NCBI GenBank assembly: GCA_023437345.1
Contig: JAEZGC010000136.1
Coordinates: forward strand, 1 to 8,237
Source of the DNA: Actinomycetes bacterium
Lineage (GTDB): Bacteria; Actinomycetota; Actinomycetes; Propionibacteriales; Propionibacteriaceae
Length of the DNA: 8,237 nt
Direction of reading: 5' to 3'
Part shown: one piece after another, positions 1 to 8,237 of the stretch
Layout of the letters: every line of letters begins with the position of its first letter
Numbering within the stretch: position 1 is the stretch's first letter
Position numbers and translations under genes: made by a program
The notes under the pieces: model-generated
What the model saw: only the letters and a program-made list of their open reading frames with translations
The model's database searches: none
Told to the model about the DNA's origin: nothing

Positions 1-106
1 TCCTCGCCTCGGCGAGGCTCGCTGCCGGACGCGGCGTGGGGACGGCCGGAGACTGCAGCCTGATGACACGGCGGAAGCCGCGGGAGGCCGACGGCACAGC
101 GGGCAT
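1..106 (-). CDS. Possible divergent gene, N-terminal 35 codons only (hypothetical, truncated by the window edge)
   Basis: Read on the minus strand, an ATG at 106-104 opens a frame that stays open to the window edge and starts MPAVPSASRGFRRVIRLQ. A GGAG Shine-Dalgarno match (complement of 112-115) lies five bases before the ATG. By my count third codon positions are about 86% G/C against about 71% at positions 1 and 2. That is the expected direction for a real gene here, and it disfavours the two plus-strand frames that are also open at the left edge. The peptide is rich in Ala, Pro and Arg, and I recognise no domain or signal peptide, so no function can be given. If real, it is divergently transcribed from the redox cluster and shares the 107-313 intergenic region with it. 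A second ATG at 129-127 lies in another frame and has no comparable ribosome site. Confidence 0.4.
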   Translation of the reverse strand, partial: MPAVPSASRGFRRVIRLQSPAVPTPRPAASLAEAR

Positions 107-148
107 GGTGACTCCGATCGCGCGCCCATGGGGGGTGGACGCAGCGGC

Positions 149-154
149 AGTCTA
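149..154 (-). promoter_or_regulatory. Possible -10 box for the divergent gene
   Basis: The minus strand reads TAGACT here, four of six matches to TATAAT and of the form often found in actinobacterial promoters. It lies about 43 bases upstream of the proposed ATG at 106. No good -35 hexamer is visible 16-19 bases further upstream; that place is taken by the left arm of the inverted repeat. This is a weak call on position and base composition only. Confidence 0.18.
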
Positions 155-170
155 GCGGGGGCCGACACGA

Positions 171-234
171 CGCCGACCGTCCCATTTCGCGCCGGGTTCG
201 TGACCTAAATCGCCTAGTGGGACGAAGGTCGGCG
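171..234. repeat. Long imperfect inverted repeat (bulged stem-loop) upstream of the redox cluster
   Basis: The left arm CGCCGACCGTCCCA (171-184) pairs in full with the right arm: TGGGAC (218-223) matches 179-184 and GGTCGGCG (227-234) matches 171-178. The only interruption is a three-base bulge, GAA (224-226). That gives 14 Watson-Crick pairs, extendable in RNA by a U-G (185/217) and a U-A (186/216) pair, around a loop of about 30 bases. It lies between the possible divergent gene and the first redox gene, 79 bases before the latter's ATG. It could be a folded 5' leader, a protein-binding dyad or a terminator-like element. It has no T-run and matches no riboswitch consensus that I recognise. 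The rest of 107-313 shows no convincing reading frame. Confidence 0.6.
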
Positions 235-272
235 GATTTGCCGTACCAGCCGCGCGAGGCTCCTAGTCAGGA

Positions 273-278
273 TAGATT
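273..278 (+). promoter_or_regulatory. Possible -10 box for the redox cluster
   Basis: TAGATT matches TATAAT at four of six positions and sits in one of the few AT-richer patches of the leader. A start site about seven bases on would give a leader of roughly 30 bases, containing the AGAGG ribosome site at 304-308. No convincing -35 box is seen; a TTGCCG at 238-243 is too far away (29-base spacer). If this is the promoter, the inverted repeat at 171-234 lies upstream of it and would act as DNA rather than RNA. Confidence 0.2.
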
Positions 279-313
279 CGGGCTCGCAACGTCGCCTTGA
301 AGCAGAGGTTCCC

Positions 314-1936
314 ATGGCTCGCGATATCACCCAGTTGCCCGACCTTGCCGCCGAGCGCGGCCGGGTAGCCCCGGTCCGTTCCCGGATGCCGGTGTACGTC
401 GACCTGCTGCCGCCGTGCAACAACGCGTGCCCCGCGGGCGAGAACATCCAGGAGTGGCTGCGGCTGGTGAAGGCGGGCCAGGACGAGGCGGCCTGGCGCG
501 AACTGGTGCGCAACAACCCGTTCCCGGCGATCCACGGGCGGGTCTGCTACCACCCGTGCGAGACCGCCTGCAACCGCATCGAACTGGACGGCGCGGTCTC
601 CATCCACTCCGTCGAGCGGTACCTCGGCGACCTCGCCATCGAGCGGGGCTGGACGTTCATCAGGCCGCGGTTCTCCTCCGGGCGGCGGGTGCTGGTGGTC
701 GGCGCGGGCCCGTCCGGCCTCTCGGCGGCCTACCACCTGGCGGTCGCCGGCCACGAGGTCGAGATCCGCGACGCCTCCCCGCTGCCCGGCGGCATGATGC
801 GCTACGGCATCCCCGAGTACCGGCTGCCCCGCGACGTCCTCGACGCCGAGGTGCAGCGGCTGGTCGACCTCGGGGTCCGGATCGTCACCGACTACAAGGT
901 CACCGACCTGCTGGCCGACCAGGCCGAGGGTGGCTTCGACGCCGCCTTCGTAGCCATCGGTGCCCACCTGTCGCGCCGGGTCGACATCCCCGGCCGGGAC
1001 GCCTCCCGGATCGTCGACGCGGTGAGCTTCCTGCGCGGCGTGGCCAGCGGCGAGCGTCCGGTGATCGGACGGAAGGTGGCGGTCTACGGCGGCGGCAACA
1101 CCGCGATGGACGCCGCCCGGGTCGCCCGCCGGCTCGGCGCCGAGGAGTCGATCATCATCTACCGGCGCACCGAGGAGCAGATGCCGGCGCACGCCGAGGA
1201 GAAGGAGGGCGCGCTGCGCGAGGGCGTCACCATGAACTGGTTGCGCACCATCTCCAGCGTCGACGAGGAGGAGCTGACCGTCGAGGTGATGGAACTCGAC
1301 TCCGACGGCCGCGCCAGCGGCACCGGACGGTTCGAGAAGCTGCAGGCCGACACCGTCATCCTCGCGCTCGGGCAGGAGACCGACTCCGACTTCCTGCGCC
1401 GGATCCCCGGCATCCAGTTCGACCACGACGTCGTGAAGGTCGACCCGCGCACCCTGATGACCGGGGTGCCCGGCATCTTCGCCGGCGGCGACGCCGTCCC
1501 CAGCGAACGGACGGTCACCGTCGGGGTCGGCCACGGCAAGCGGGCCGCCCGCCAGATCGACGCCTGGCTGGCCGGCCGGGAGGCGCCGTCGCGGCCCAAG
1601 CACGACCTGGCCAGCTGCGAGAAGCTGCACCTGTGGTACTTCGGGGACGCCCGCGGCACCACCCAGCCCGAGCTGGAGCCGGCCGAGCGGATCACCGACT
1701 TCGACGAGATCGTCGGCGGCCTCAGCGACGACCAGGCCCACCTCGAGGCGAGCCGCTGCCTGTCGTGCGGGAACTGCTTCGAGTGCGACGGCTGCCTCGG
1801 CGCCTGCCCGGAGGACGCGGTCATCAAGCTCGGCACGGGCTACCGGTACCGCTTCGACTACGACAAGTGCACCGGCTGCGCCACCTGCTACGAGCAGTGC
1901 CCCGTGCACGCCATCGAGATGATCAAGGAGCAGTGA
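314..1936 (+). CDS. GltD-like FAD/NAD(P)H oxidoreductase with C-terminal 2[4Fe-4S] ferredoxin domain
   Basis: Cytoplasmic flavoprotein of 540 residues related to the glutamate synthase small subunit, PreT and SfrB. It probably moves electrons between NAD(P)H and ferredoxin-type clusters. Domains in order: an N-terminal Fe-S helical domain with C35, C39, C78, C82 and C86; an FAD Rossmann fold with GAGPSG at 130-135 followed by a GGMMRYGIPEYRLP signature; an NAD(P)H Rossmann insert with GGGNTA at 259-264; the FAD-closing GGD at 391-393; and a C-terminal ferredoxin domain with C488/C491/C494/C498 and C519/C522/C525/C529. Two further cysteines, C482 and C485, precede the first ferredoxin motif. 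The ATG has AGAGG five bases upstream. The stop lies two bases before nifJ, which suggests co-transcription and a role as the PFOR electron partner. This is an inference from context: no large glutamate synthase subunit is nearby, and PreT-like or Fe(III)/ferredoxin reductase roles remain possible. The family call is secure; the electron acceptor is not. Confidence 0.93.
   Translation: MARDITQLPDLAAERGRVAPVRSRMPVYVDLLPPCNNACPAGENIQEWLRLVKAGQDEAAWRELVRNNPFPAIHGRVCYHPCETACNRIELDGAVSIHSVERYLGDLAIERGWTFIRPRFSSGRRVLVVGAGPSGLSAAYHLAVAGHEVEIRDASPLPGGMMRYGIPEYRLPRDVLDAEVQRLVDLGVRIVTDYKVTDLLADQAEGGFDAAFVAIGAHLSRRVDIPGRDASRIVDAVSFLRGVASGERPVIGRKVAVYGGGNTAMDAARVARRLGAEESIIIYRRTEEQMPAHAEEKEGALREGVTMNWLRTISSVDEEELTVEVMELDSDGRASGTGRFEKLQADTVILALGQETDSDFLRRIPGIQFDHDVVKVDPRTLMTGVPGIFAGGDAVPSERTVTVGVGHGKRAARQIDAWLAGREAPSRPKHDLASCEKLHLWYFGDARGTTQPELEPAERITDFDEIVGGLSDDQAHLEASRCLSCGNCFECDGCLGACPEDAVIKLGTGYRYRFDYDKCTGCATCYEQCPVHAIEMIKEQ
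1925..1930 (+). promoter_or_regulatory. Shine-Dalgarno sequence that fixes the nifJ start
   Basis: AAGGAG lies inside the last codons of the upstream gene, eight bases before the ATG at 1939. An in-frame GTG at 1933 overlaps the upstream stop but would be only two bases from this site, so the ATG is preferred. The ATG also gives the N-terminus usual for this family, just before the IDGNEAAAS stretch. The arrangement implies translational coupling of the two genes. Confidence 0.75.
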
Positions 1937-1938
1937 CG

Positions 1939-5508
<3,570 letters not shown>

Positions 5509-5544
5509 GGCCACCCGCCCCGGCCCGCGCGCTCCCCTACCCCC

Positions 5545-5562
5545 GTCCGGCAGGCGCCGGAC
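5545..5562 (+). other. Hairpin in the nifJ to DHOD-like gene spacer
   Basis: GTCCGGC (5545-5551) and GCCGGAC (5556-5562) form a perfect 7-bp stem around the four-base loop AGGC. No T-run follows, so a classical intrinsic terminator is not supported. Its place between two probably co-transcribed genes fits a partial attenuator or a processing and stability hairpin that lowers expression of the downstream gene relative to nifJ. The rest of the 72-base spacer holds only the GAGGA ribosome site (5572-5576). Confidence 0.5.
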
Positions 5563-5580
5563 ACACCGAGTGAGGACACC

Positions 5581-6609
5581 ATGAACCTGGAGACCAGCTA
5601 CCTCGGCCTTCCGTTGCGCAACCCGCTGGTAGCCTCGGCCGGCCCGCTGTCGCAGACGGTGGACGGAGTGAAGGGCCTTGCCGACGGCGGCGTCGGCGCC
5701 GTGGTGCTGTACTCGCTGTTCGAGGAGCAGGTCAGGGCCCAGCTCGCCCAGGCCGAGCGCGACGCGCAGCTCGAGCAGGAGCACGCCGAGGCCTTCGCCG
5801 AGGCGACCAGCTACTTCCCGAACCTGGCTGCCGAACCGGCCGAGACCGTCGCGCTGAGCTACCTGACGCTGGTGGAGCGGGCGGCGGCCGCCATCGACGT
5901 GCCGCTGATCGCCTCGCTGAACGGCAGTTCGATGGGTTCGTGGGTGCGCTTCGCCCGGCAGCTCGAGGAGGCAGGTGCCGCGGCGCTGGAGCTGAACATC
6001 TACTTCGTCCCCGGCGACACCAGCCTGACCGGGCCCGAGGTCGAGCAGCGGCACGTCGACATCGTCGCGGGCGTGAAGCAGAACGTGTCCATCCCGGTCG
6101 CGGTCAAGCTGTCGCCCCACTTCTCGTCGGTCGGCAACCTTGCGGTTCGGCTGGTCGAGGCCGGCGTGGACGGGCTGGTGCTGTTCAACAGGTTCCTGCA
6201 GCCCGAGGTCGATGTGGAACGGGTGCAGGTGGTGCCGGGGGTGGAGCTGTCCTCCCGCGCCGAGGGCCGGCTGCCGCGAACCTGGATCGCCGCGCTGCGG
6301 CACCGCGTCCCGGTGTCGCTGGCGGCGACCTCCGGGGTGGAGGACGCCGACGACGTGGTGCGCTACCTGCTCGCCGGGGCCGACGTGGTGATGACCACGT
6401 CCGCGCTGGTGCGGCACGGCAGGGACTACTCCCGGGTGCTGCTGGACGGCCTGCTGGGCTGGCTGCAGCGCAAGGGGTTCCGATCGGTCGGGCAGGCTCG
6501 CGGGCTGCTGGCCGTCCCGGCCGAGGTCGACCCCAACGACTACCAGCGGGCCGGGTACGTCACGGCGCTGGAGCAGGCCAAGGCGCGGTACGGGTCGCTG
6601 GCCGGCTGA
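5581..6609 (+). CDS. Dihydroorotate-dehydrogenase-like flavoprotein with altered catalytic loop
   Basis: 342-residue cytoplasmic protein with the TIM-barrel and FMN-site pattern of the DHOD/PreA family. NPLVASAG (14-21) is the first-strand FMN loop, N114 lies in SLNGSS, K176 in VKLSP matches the flavin lysine, and a C-terminal SGV...AGADVVM region matches the phosphate-binding strands. The catalytic motif, normally N-x-S-C/S-P-N, here reads NIYFVPGD (139-146), so the usual catalytic Ser/Cys base is missing. It also lacks the ferredoxin domain of PreA. A charged Glu/Gln/Ala-rich stretch at about 47-72 is probably helical. From memory, proteins of this kind are annotated dihydroorotate dehydrogenase-like and are often found beside PFOR genes; that is recall, not a search. 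True pyrimidine synthesis is unlikely. A redox or structural role with the two upstream genes is inferred. The ATG follows GAGGA by four bases. Confidence 0.88.
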   Translation: MNLETSYLGLPLRNPLVASAGPLSQTVDGVKGLADGGVGAVVLYSLFEEQVRAQLAQAERDAQLEQEHAEAFAEATSYFPNLAAEPAETVALSYLTLVERAAAAIDVPLIASLNGSSMGSWVRFARQLEEAGAAALELNIYFVPGDTSLTGPEVEQRHVDIVAGVKQNVSIPVAVKLSPHFSSVGNLAVRLVEAGVDGLVLFNRFLQPEVDVERVQVVPGVELSSRAEGRLPRTWIAALRHRVPVSLAATSGVEDADDVVRYLLAGADVVMTTSALVRHGRDYSRVLLDGLLGWLQRKGFRSVGQARGLLAVPAEVDPNDYQRAGYVTALEQAKARYGSLAG

Positions 6610-6617
6610 GCCACCCG

Positions 6618-6645
6618 GGCGGCCCCGCGATAATGTGGGGCCACC
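6618..6645 (+). terminator. Strong hairpin between the redox cluster and the glycosyltransferase (terminator or regulatory)
   Basis: GGCCCCGC (6621-6628) pairs with GTGGGGCC (6635-6642), giving eight pairs including one G-U, around the six-base loop GATAAT. Beyond one C/A mismatch, GG (6618-6619) pairs with CC (6644-6645). It begins eight bases after the stop of the DHOD-like gene and ends directly against the next gene's Shine-Dalgarno site. No T-run follows. It may end or reduce transcription of the redox operon, or control ribosome access to the glycosyltransferase. The loop GATAAT is also a five-of-six match to a -10 box, with only a poor -35 match (CTGAGC, 6606-6611), so a promoter for the downstream gene here is an alternative reading. 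Confidence 0.5.
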
Positions 6646-6653
6646 GAGGAGGT
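6646..6653 (+). promoter_or_regulatory. Strong Shine-Dalgarno site that points to a non-canonical start
   Basis: GAGGAGGT is a near-perfect anti-16S match. In the glycosyltransferase frame no ATG, GTG or TTG lies within reach; the codons after it are GTC, ATC, ATC and AGC. The ATC at 6658 is five bases after the GGAGG core, the best spacing available. This site is the main reason for placing the start there. Confidence 0.7.
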
Positions 6654-6657
6654 CATC

Positions 6658-8052
6658 ATCAGCGAGGATCCGCAGGGCGCTCCGCCCGTCCCCGGCGACC
6701 GGCCGGCCCGGCCGCTCACCATTGCCGAGTTCACCGACAACTACGGCCCTGGCCATTCCGGGCTGCTGTACGCCGTCCACTTCCTGGAGAAGCAGGTGCT
6801 GGACGCCGGGCACCGACTGCTGGTCGTGGCGCCGGTGGCCGACGGCCCCAACCCGTACGCCGGGCACGAGCGGCGCCGCGAGATCCGGCTGCCGTCGGTG
6901 CCGCTGCCCGGGAACCCGGTGCGGATCTCCATGGGCCAGGACTACGACTACCGGCTGGCCCAGTTGGTCGCCAACCCGCCCGACGTCATCCACGTCCACG
7001 GCCTGGGTGGGGTGGGGCTGCTGGGGATGTGGGTGGCGCAGCGGGCCAACAAGCCGCTGATCATCACCTGGCACACCGACTTCGAGGCCTACGCCGACCA
7101 CTACTGGCACCTGGTGCCGCTGCTGAACGCTGCCTACAAGGTGTACACGATGCGGATGGACGGCATCACCTGGGCACAGCTGAAGAAGCGGATCCGGTTC
7201 AAGCGGCCCCGGCGCGGGAGCGCCCAGATCGAGCTGCTGCAGGTCGCCGCAGGCATGCTGACCGACGCCGACCTGGTCACCACCCCCTCGGACAAGACTG
7301 CGAAGCGGGTGCTGGAGATCGCCCCGTCGGCACGGGTCAGGGTGGTGCCCAACGGCACCGACGCGCTGCCGGAGCTGCCGCCGATCCCGAAGGGGAAGGG
7401 CCCCCGGCTGCTGTACGTCGGCAGGATCGCCGTGGAGAAAGGCCTCGACCTCATGCTCGACGGGTTCGAGCTGGTCCGCGACCACATCCCCGACGCCGAA
7501 CTGATGCTGGTCGGGGACTGGAGGAAGACGTCCCCGGGCCTGCGCGGCCGGCTGAAGCGGGCGGCGCGGTACCGCGGCGTGAAGCTGGTCGGGCAGGTGC
7601 CGCGCGACGAACTGGGCGCCTACTACGCCTCTGCCGACCTTTTCCTGTTCACCTCGCTGACCGACACCCAGGCGCTGGTGCTGCACGAGGCCGCCCATGC
7701 CGGGCTGTCCTTCGTCTCGGTCGACCATGAGCTGCGGCTGGTGATGGAGCAGGGAGTGAACGCGCTGTTCGCCCGGCCCAACGCCGTCTCGCTGGCCGGC
7801 ACCATCATCCAGATGCTGGGGGCGCTGCAGGACCCGGCGTTCCGGGAGCGGGCGTCCCAGCGGAGCCGGGAGCTGGCCGCGCGCTACACGATCGCCAACC
7901 AGTCGCGCGAGTTCGTCGAGCTCTACGAGAAGGTGGCGGCCGGGGAGCCGGTCGAGGTCACCGACGGCATCGAGCCCGACATCGCCCGCCCGTTCTTCCC
8001 GACCCGCCGGGTCACCGCCACCTACCAGCCGCCGGTCCCCTCGGGCGACTGA
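6658..8052 (+). CDS. GT4-family glycosyltransferase, probable ATC start
   Basis: 464 residues if begun at the ATC at 6658; 418 if begun at the first conventional codon, GTG 6796. The upstream part is coding: codons 6661-6795 have about 89% G/C third positions and encode LTIAEFTDNYGPGHSG, the usual first strand and sugar-acceptor loop of GT4 enzymes, at residues 20-35. Later features are IHVHGLGG and TWHTDFEAY in the N-terminal domain, PNGTD, GRIAVEKG (R256, K261) for the nucleotide-sugar phosphates, and a TDTQALVLHEA motif in which D336 and E344 occupy the E-x7-E positions, the first as Asp. The two-domain GT-B fold is expected in the cytoplasm or on the inner membrane face. The His/Thr-rich acceptor region recalls lipid or mannose glycosyltransferases, but donor and acceptor cannot be named. 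A charged, proline-rich tail follows. It appears unrelated to the redox cluster. Confidence 0.88.
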   Translation: MSEDPQGAPPVPGDRPARPLTIAEFTDNYGPGHSGLLYAVHFLEKQVLDAGHRLLVVAPVADGPNPYAGHERRREIRLPSVPLPGNPVRISMGQDYDYRLAQLVANPPDVIHVHGLGGVGLLGMWVAQRANKPLIITWHTDFEAYADHYWHLVPLLNAAYKVYTMRMDGITWAQLKKRIRFKRPRRGSAQIELLQVAAGMLTDADLVTTPSDKTAKRVLEIAPSARVRVVPNGTDALPELPPIPKGKGPRLLYVGRIAVEKGLDLMLDGFELVRDHIPDAELMLVGDWRKTSPGLRGRLKRAARYRGVKLVGQVPRDELGAYYASADLFLFTSLTDTQALVLHEAAHAGLSFVSVDHELRLVMEQGVNALFARPNAVSLAGTIIQMLGALQDPAFRERASQRSRELAARYTIANQSREFVELYEKVAAGEPVEVTDGIEPDIARPFFPTRRVTATYQPPVPSGD

Positions 8053-8061
8053 GCACGGTTG

Positions 8062-8079
8062 CCGGGCCGCCGGCCCCGG
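8062..8079. terminator. Possible shared terminator hairpin between convergent genes
   Basis: CCGGGCC (8062-8068) can pair with GGCCCCGG (8072-8079) with one bulged C and the three-base loop GCC. It lies in the 32-base gap between the ends of the glycosyltransferase and the copper ATPase, where a bidirectional terminator would be expected. There is no T-run on either strand. Such G/C runs form hairpins easily in this genome, so confidence is low. Confidence 0.35.
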
Positions 8080-8084
8080 GCGGC

Positions 8085-8237
8085 TCAGCCGCGCGGGGTG
8101 AAGCCGCGCAGCCGCAGGCTGTTCAGCACCACGAAGACCGACGAGAAGGCCATCGCCGCCCCGGCGATCATCGGGTTCAGGTAGCCCAGCGCGGCCAGCG
8201 GGATCGCCGCCACGTTGTAGGCGAACGCCCAGAACAG
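8085..8237 (-). CDS. copA: Copper-exporting P1B-type ATPase, C-terminal 50 residues (truncated by the window edge)
   Basis: The minus strand encodes 50 residues ending at a TGA (8087-8085), and the frame continues off the right edge. The fragment covers the last two membrane helices of a Cu(I)-translocating P1B-1 ATPase. It shows Y-N-x4-P (local residues 7-13), then P-x6-M-x-x-S-S-x-x-V with M29, S32 and S33, and ends in LNSLRLRGF. In this family the YN pair and the M/S pair of the last two core helices bind Cu(I) for export from the cytoplasm. The upstream asparagine of N-x6-YN, the ATP-binding, phosphorylation and N-terminal metal-binding domains lie outside the window. It converges on the glycosyltransferase with a 32-base gap. 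The P1B-1 assignment is firm; Cu rather than Ag specificity is a family inference. Confidence 0.88.
   Translation of the reverse strand: MFWAFAYNVAAIPLAALGYLNPMIAGAAMAFSSVFVVLNSLRLRGFTPRG

Noticed and set aside
2..17. CCTCGC/GCGAGG hairpin at the left edge as a terminator
   Set aside because: It has no T-run and probably falls within the coding part of the divergent minus-strand gene, where GC-rich palindromes arise easily.
2..208. Plus-strand frame open from the left edge to the TAA at 206 as the end of an upstream gene
   Set aside because: G/C at its third codon positions is lower than at its first, opposite to the real genes here, and the peptide is low complexity.
171..234. T-box, TPP or cobalamin riboswitch in the upstream region
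   Set aside because: None of the conserved core motifs of these classes that I know is present around the stem.
314..1936. Calling the first gene gltD (glutamate synthase small subunit)
   Set aside because: There is no large subunit nearby, the C-terminal ferredoxin domain is not part of standard GltD, and coupling to nifJ points to another redox role.
415..1938. Upstream extension of the nifJ reading frame as a 1697-residue protein
   Set aside because: The extra 508 residues are an Arg/Pro-rich out-of-frame reading of the GltD-like gene. The family N-terminus and the AAGGAG site place the start at 1939.
6633..6796. A frameshift, rather than an ATC start, to explain the missing glycosyltransferase start
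   Set aside because: The frames opened by ATG 6633 or GTG 6635 give non-conserved low-complexity peptides. The gene's own frame stays coding-like right up to the Shine-Dalgarno site, so no shift is needed.
5940..7730. Plus-strand frame of about 596 codons crossing from the DHOD-like gene into the glycosyltransferase, including an ATG at 6633
   Set aside because: Its translation is Arg/Gly/Pro-rich, matches no family and runs across two conserved genes in another frame. The ATG at 6633 lies in the hairpin loop and has no upstream ribosome site.

Overview
The window is very GC-rich. Its reading frames show a strong third-position G/C bias, its genes are tightly packed, and its proteins (a large homodimeric-type pyruvate:ferredoxin oxidoreductase, a GT4 glycosyltransferase and a Cu(I) P-type ATPase end) look like those of a high-GC Gram-positive bacterium. 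An actinobacterium is my best guess; I cannot place the genus from sequence alone. I see no tRNA, rRNA, CRISPR array, insertion sequence or prophage gene.

Layout. Positions 1-106 (minus strand) hold what may be the first 35 codons of a divergent gene running off the left edge. Positions 107-313 are intergenic and contain a long imperfect inverted repeat (171-234). A three-gene plus-strand redox cluster follows: a GltD-like FAD/NAD(P)H oxidoreductase with a C-terminal two-cluster ferredoxin domain (314-1936), a full-length pyruvate:ferredoxin oxidoreductase, nifJ (1939-5508), and a dihydroorotate-dehydrogenase-like flavoprotein (5581-6609). The first two are two bases apart and probably translationally coupled. 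The third follows a 72-base gap holding a perfect 7-bp hairpin. After a strong hairpin (6618-6645) comes a GT4 glycosyltransferase. Its conserved N-terminus extends well upstream of the first ATG/GTG/TTG, so it seems to start at an ATC codon (6658) placed behind an excellent Shine-Dalgarno sequence. Convergent to it, on the minus strand, is the last 50 residues of a copper-exporting P1B-type ATPase (8085-8237).

How the genes may work together. PFOR oxidises pyruvate with CoA to acetyl-CoA and CO2 and yields two low-potential electrons. The upstream flavoprotein carries FAD and NAD(P)H sites plus ferredoxin-type clusters and is a natural partner for moving those electrons to or from NAD(P)H. 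The downstream protein keeps a DHOD-like FMN barrel but has lost the usual catalytic Ser/Cys loop, so it is unlikely to make pyrimidines; its reaction is unknown. A GltD-like module, ferredoxin clusters and a DHOD-like barrel are also the parts of dihydropyrimidine dehydrogenase (PreT/PreA). Here they flank a PFOR instead, which is the most intriguing point of the window. The glycosyltransferase and the copper pump look like unrelated neighbours.
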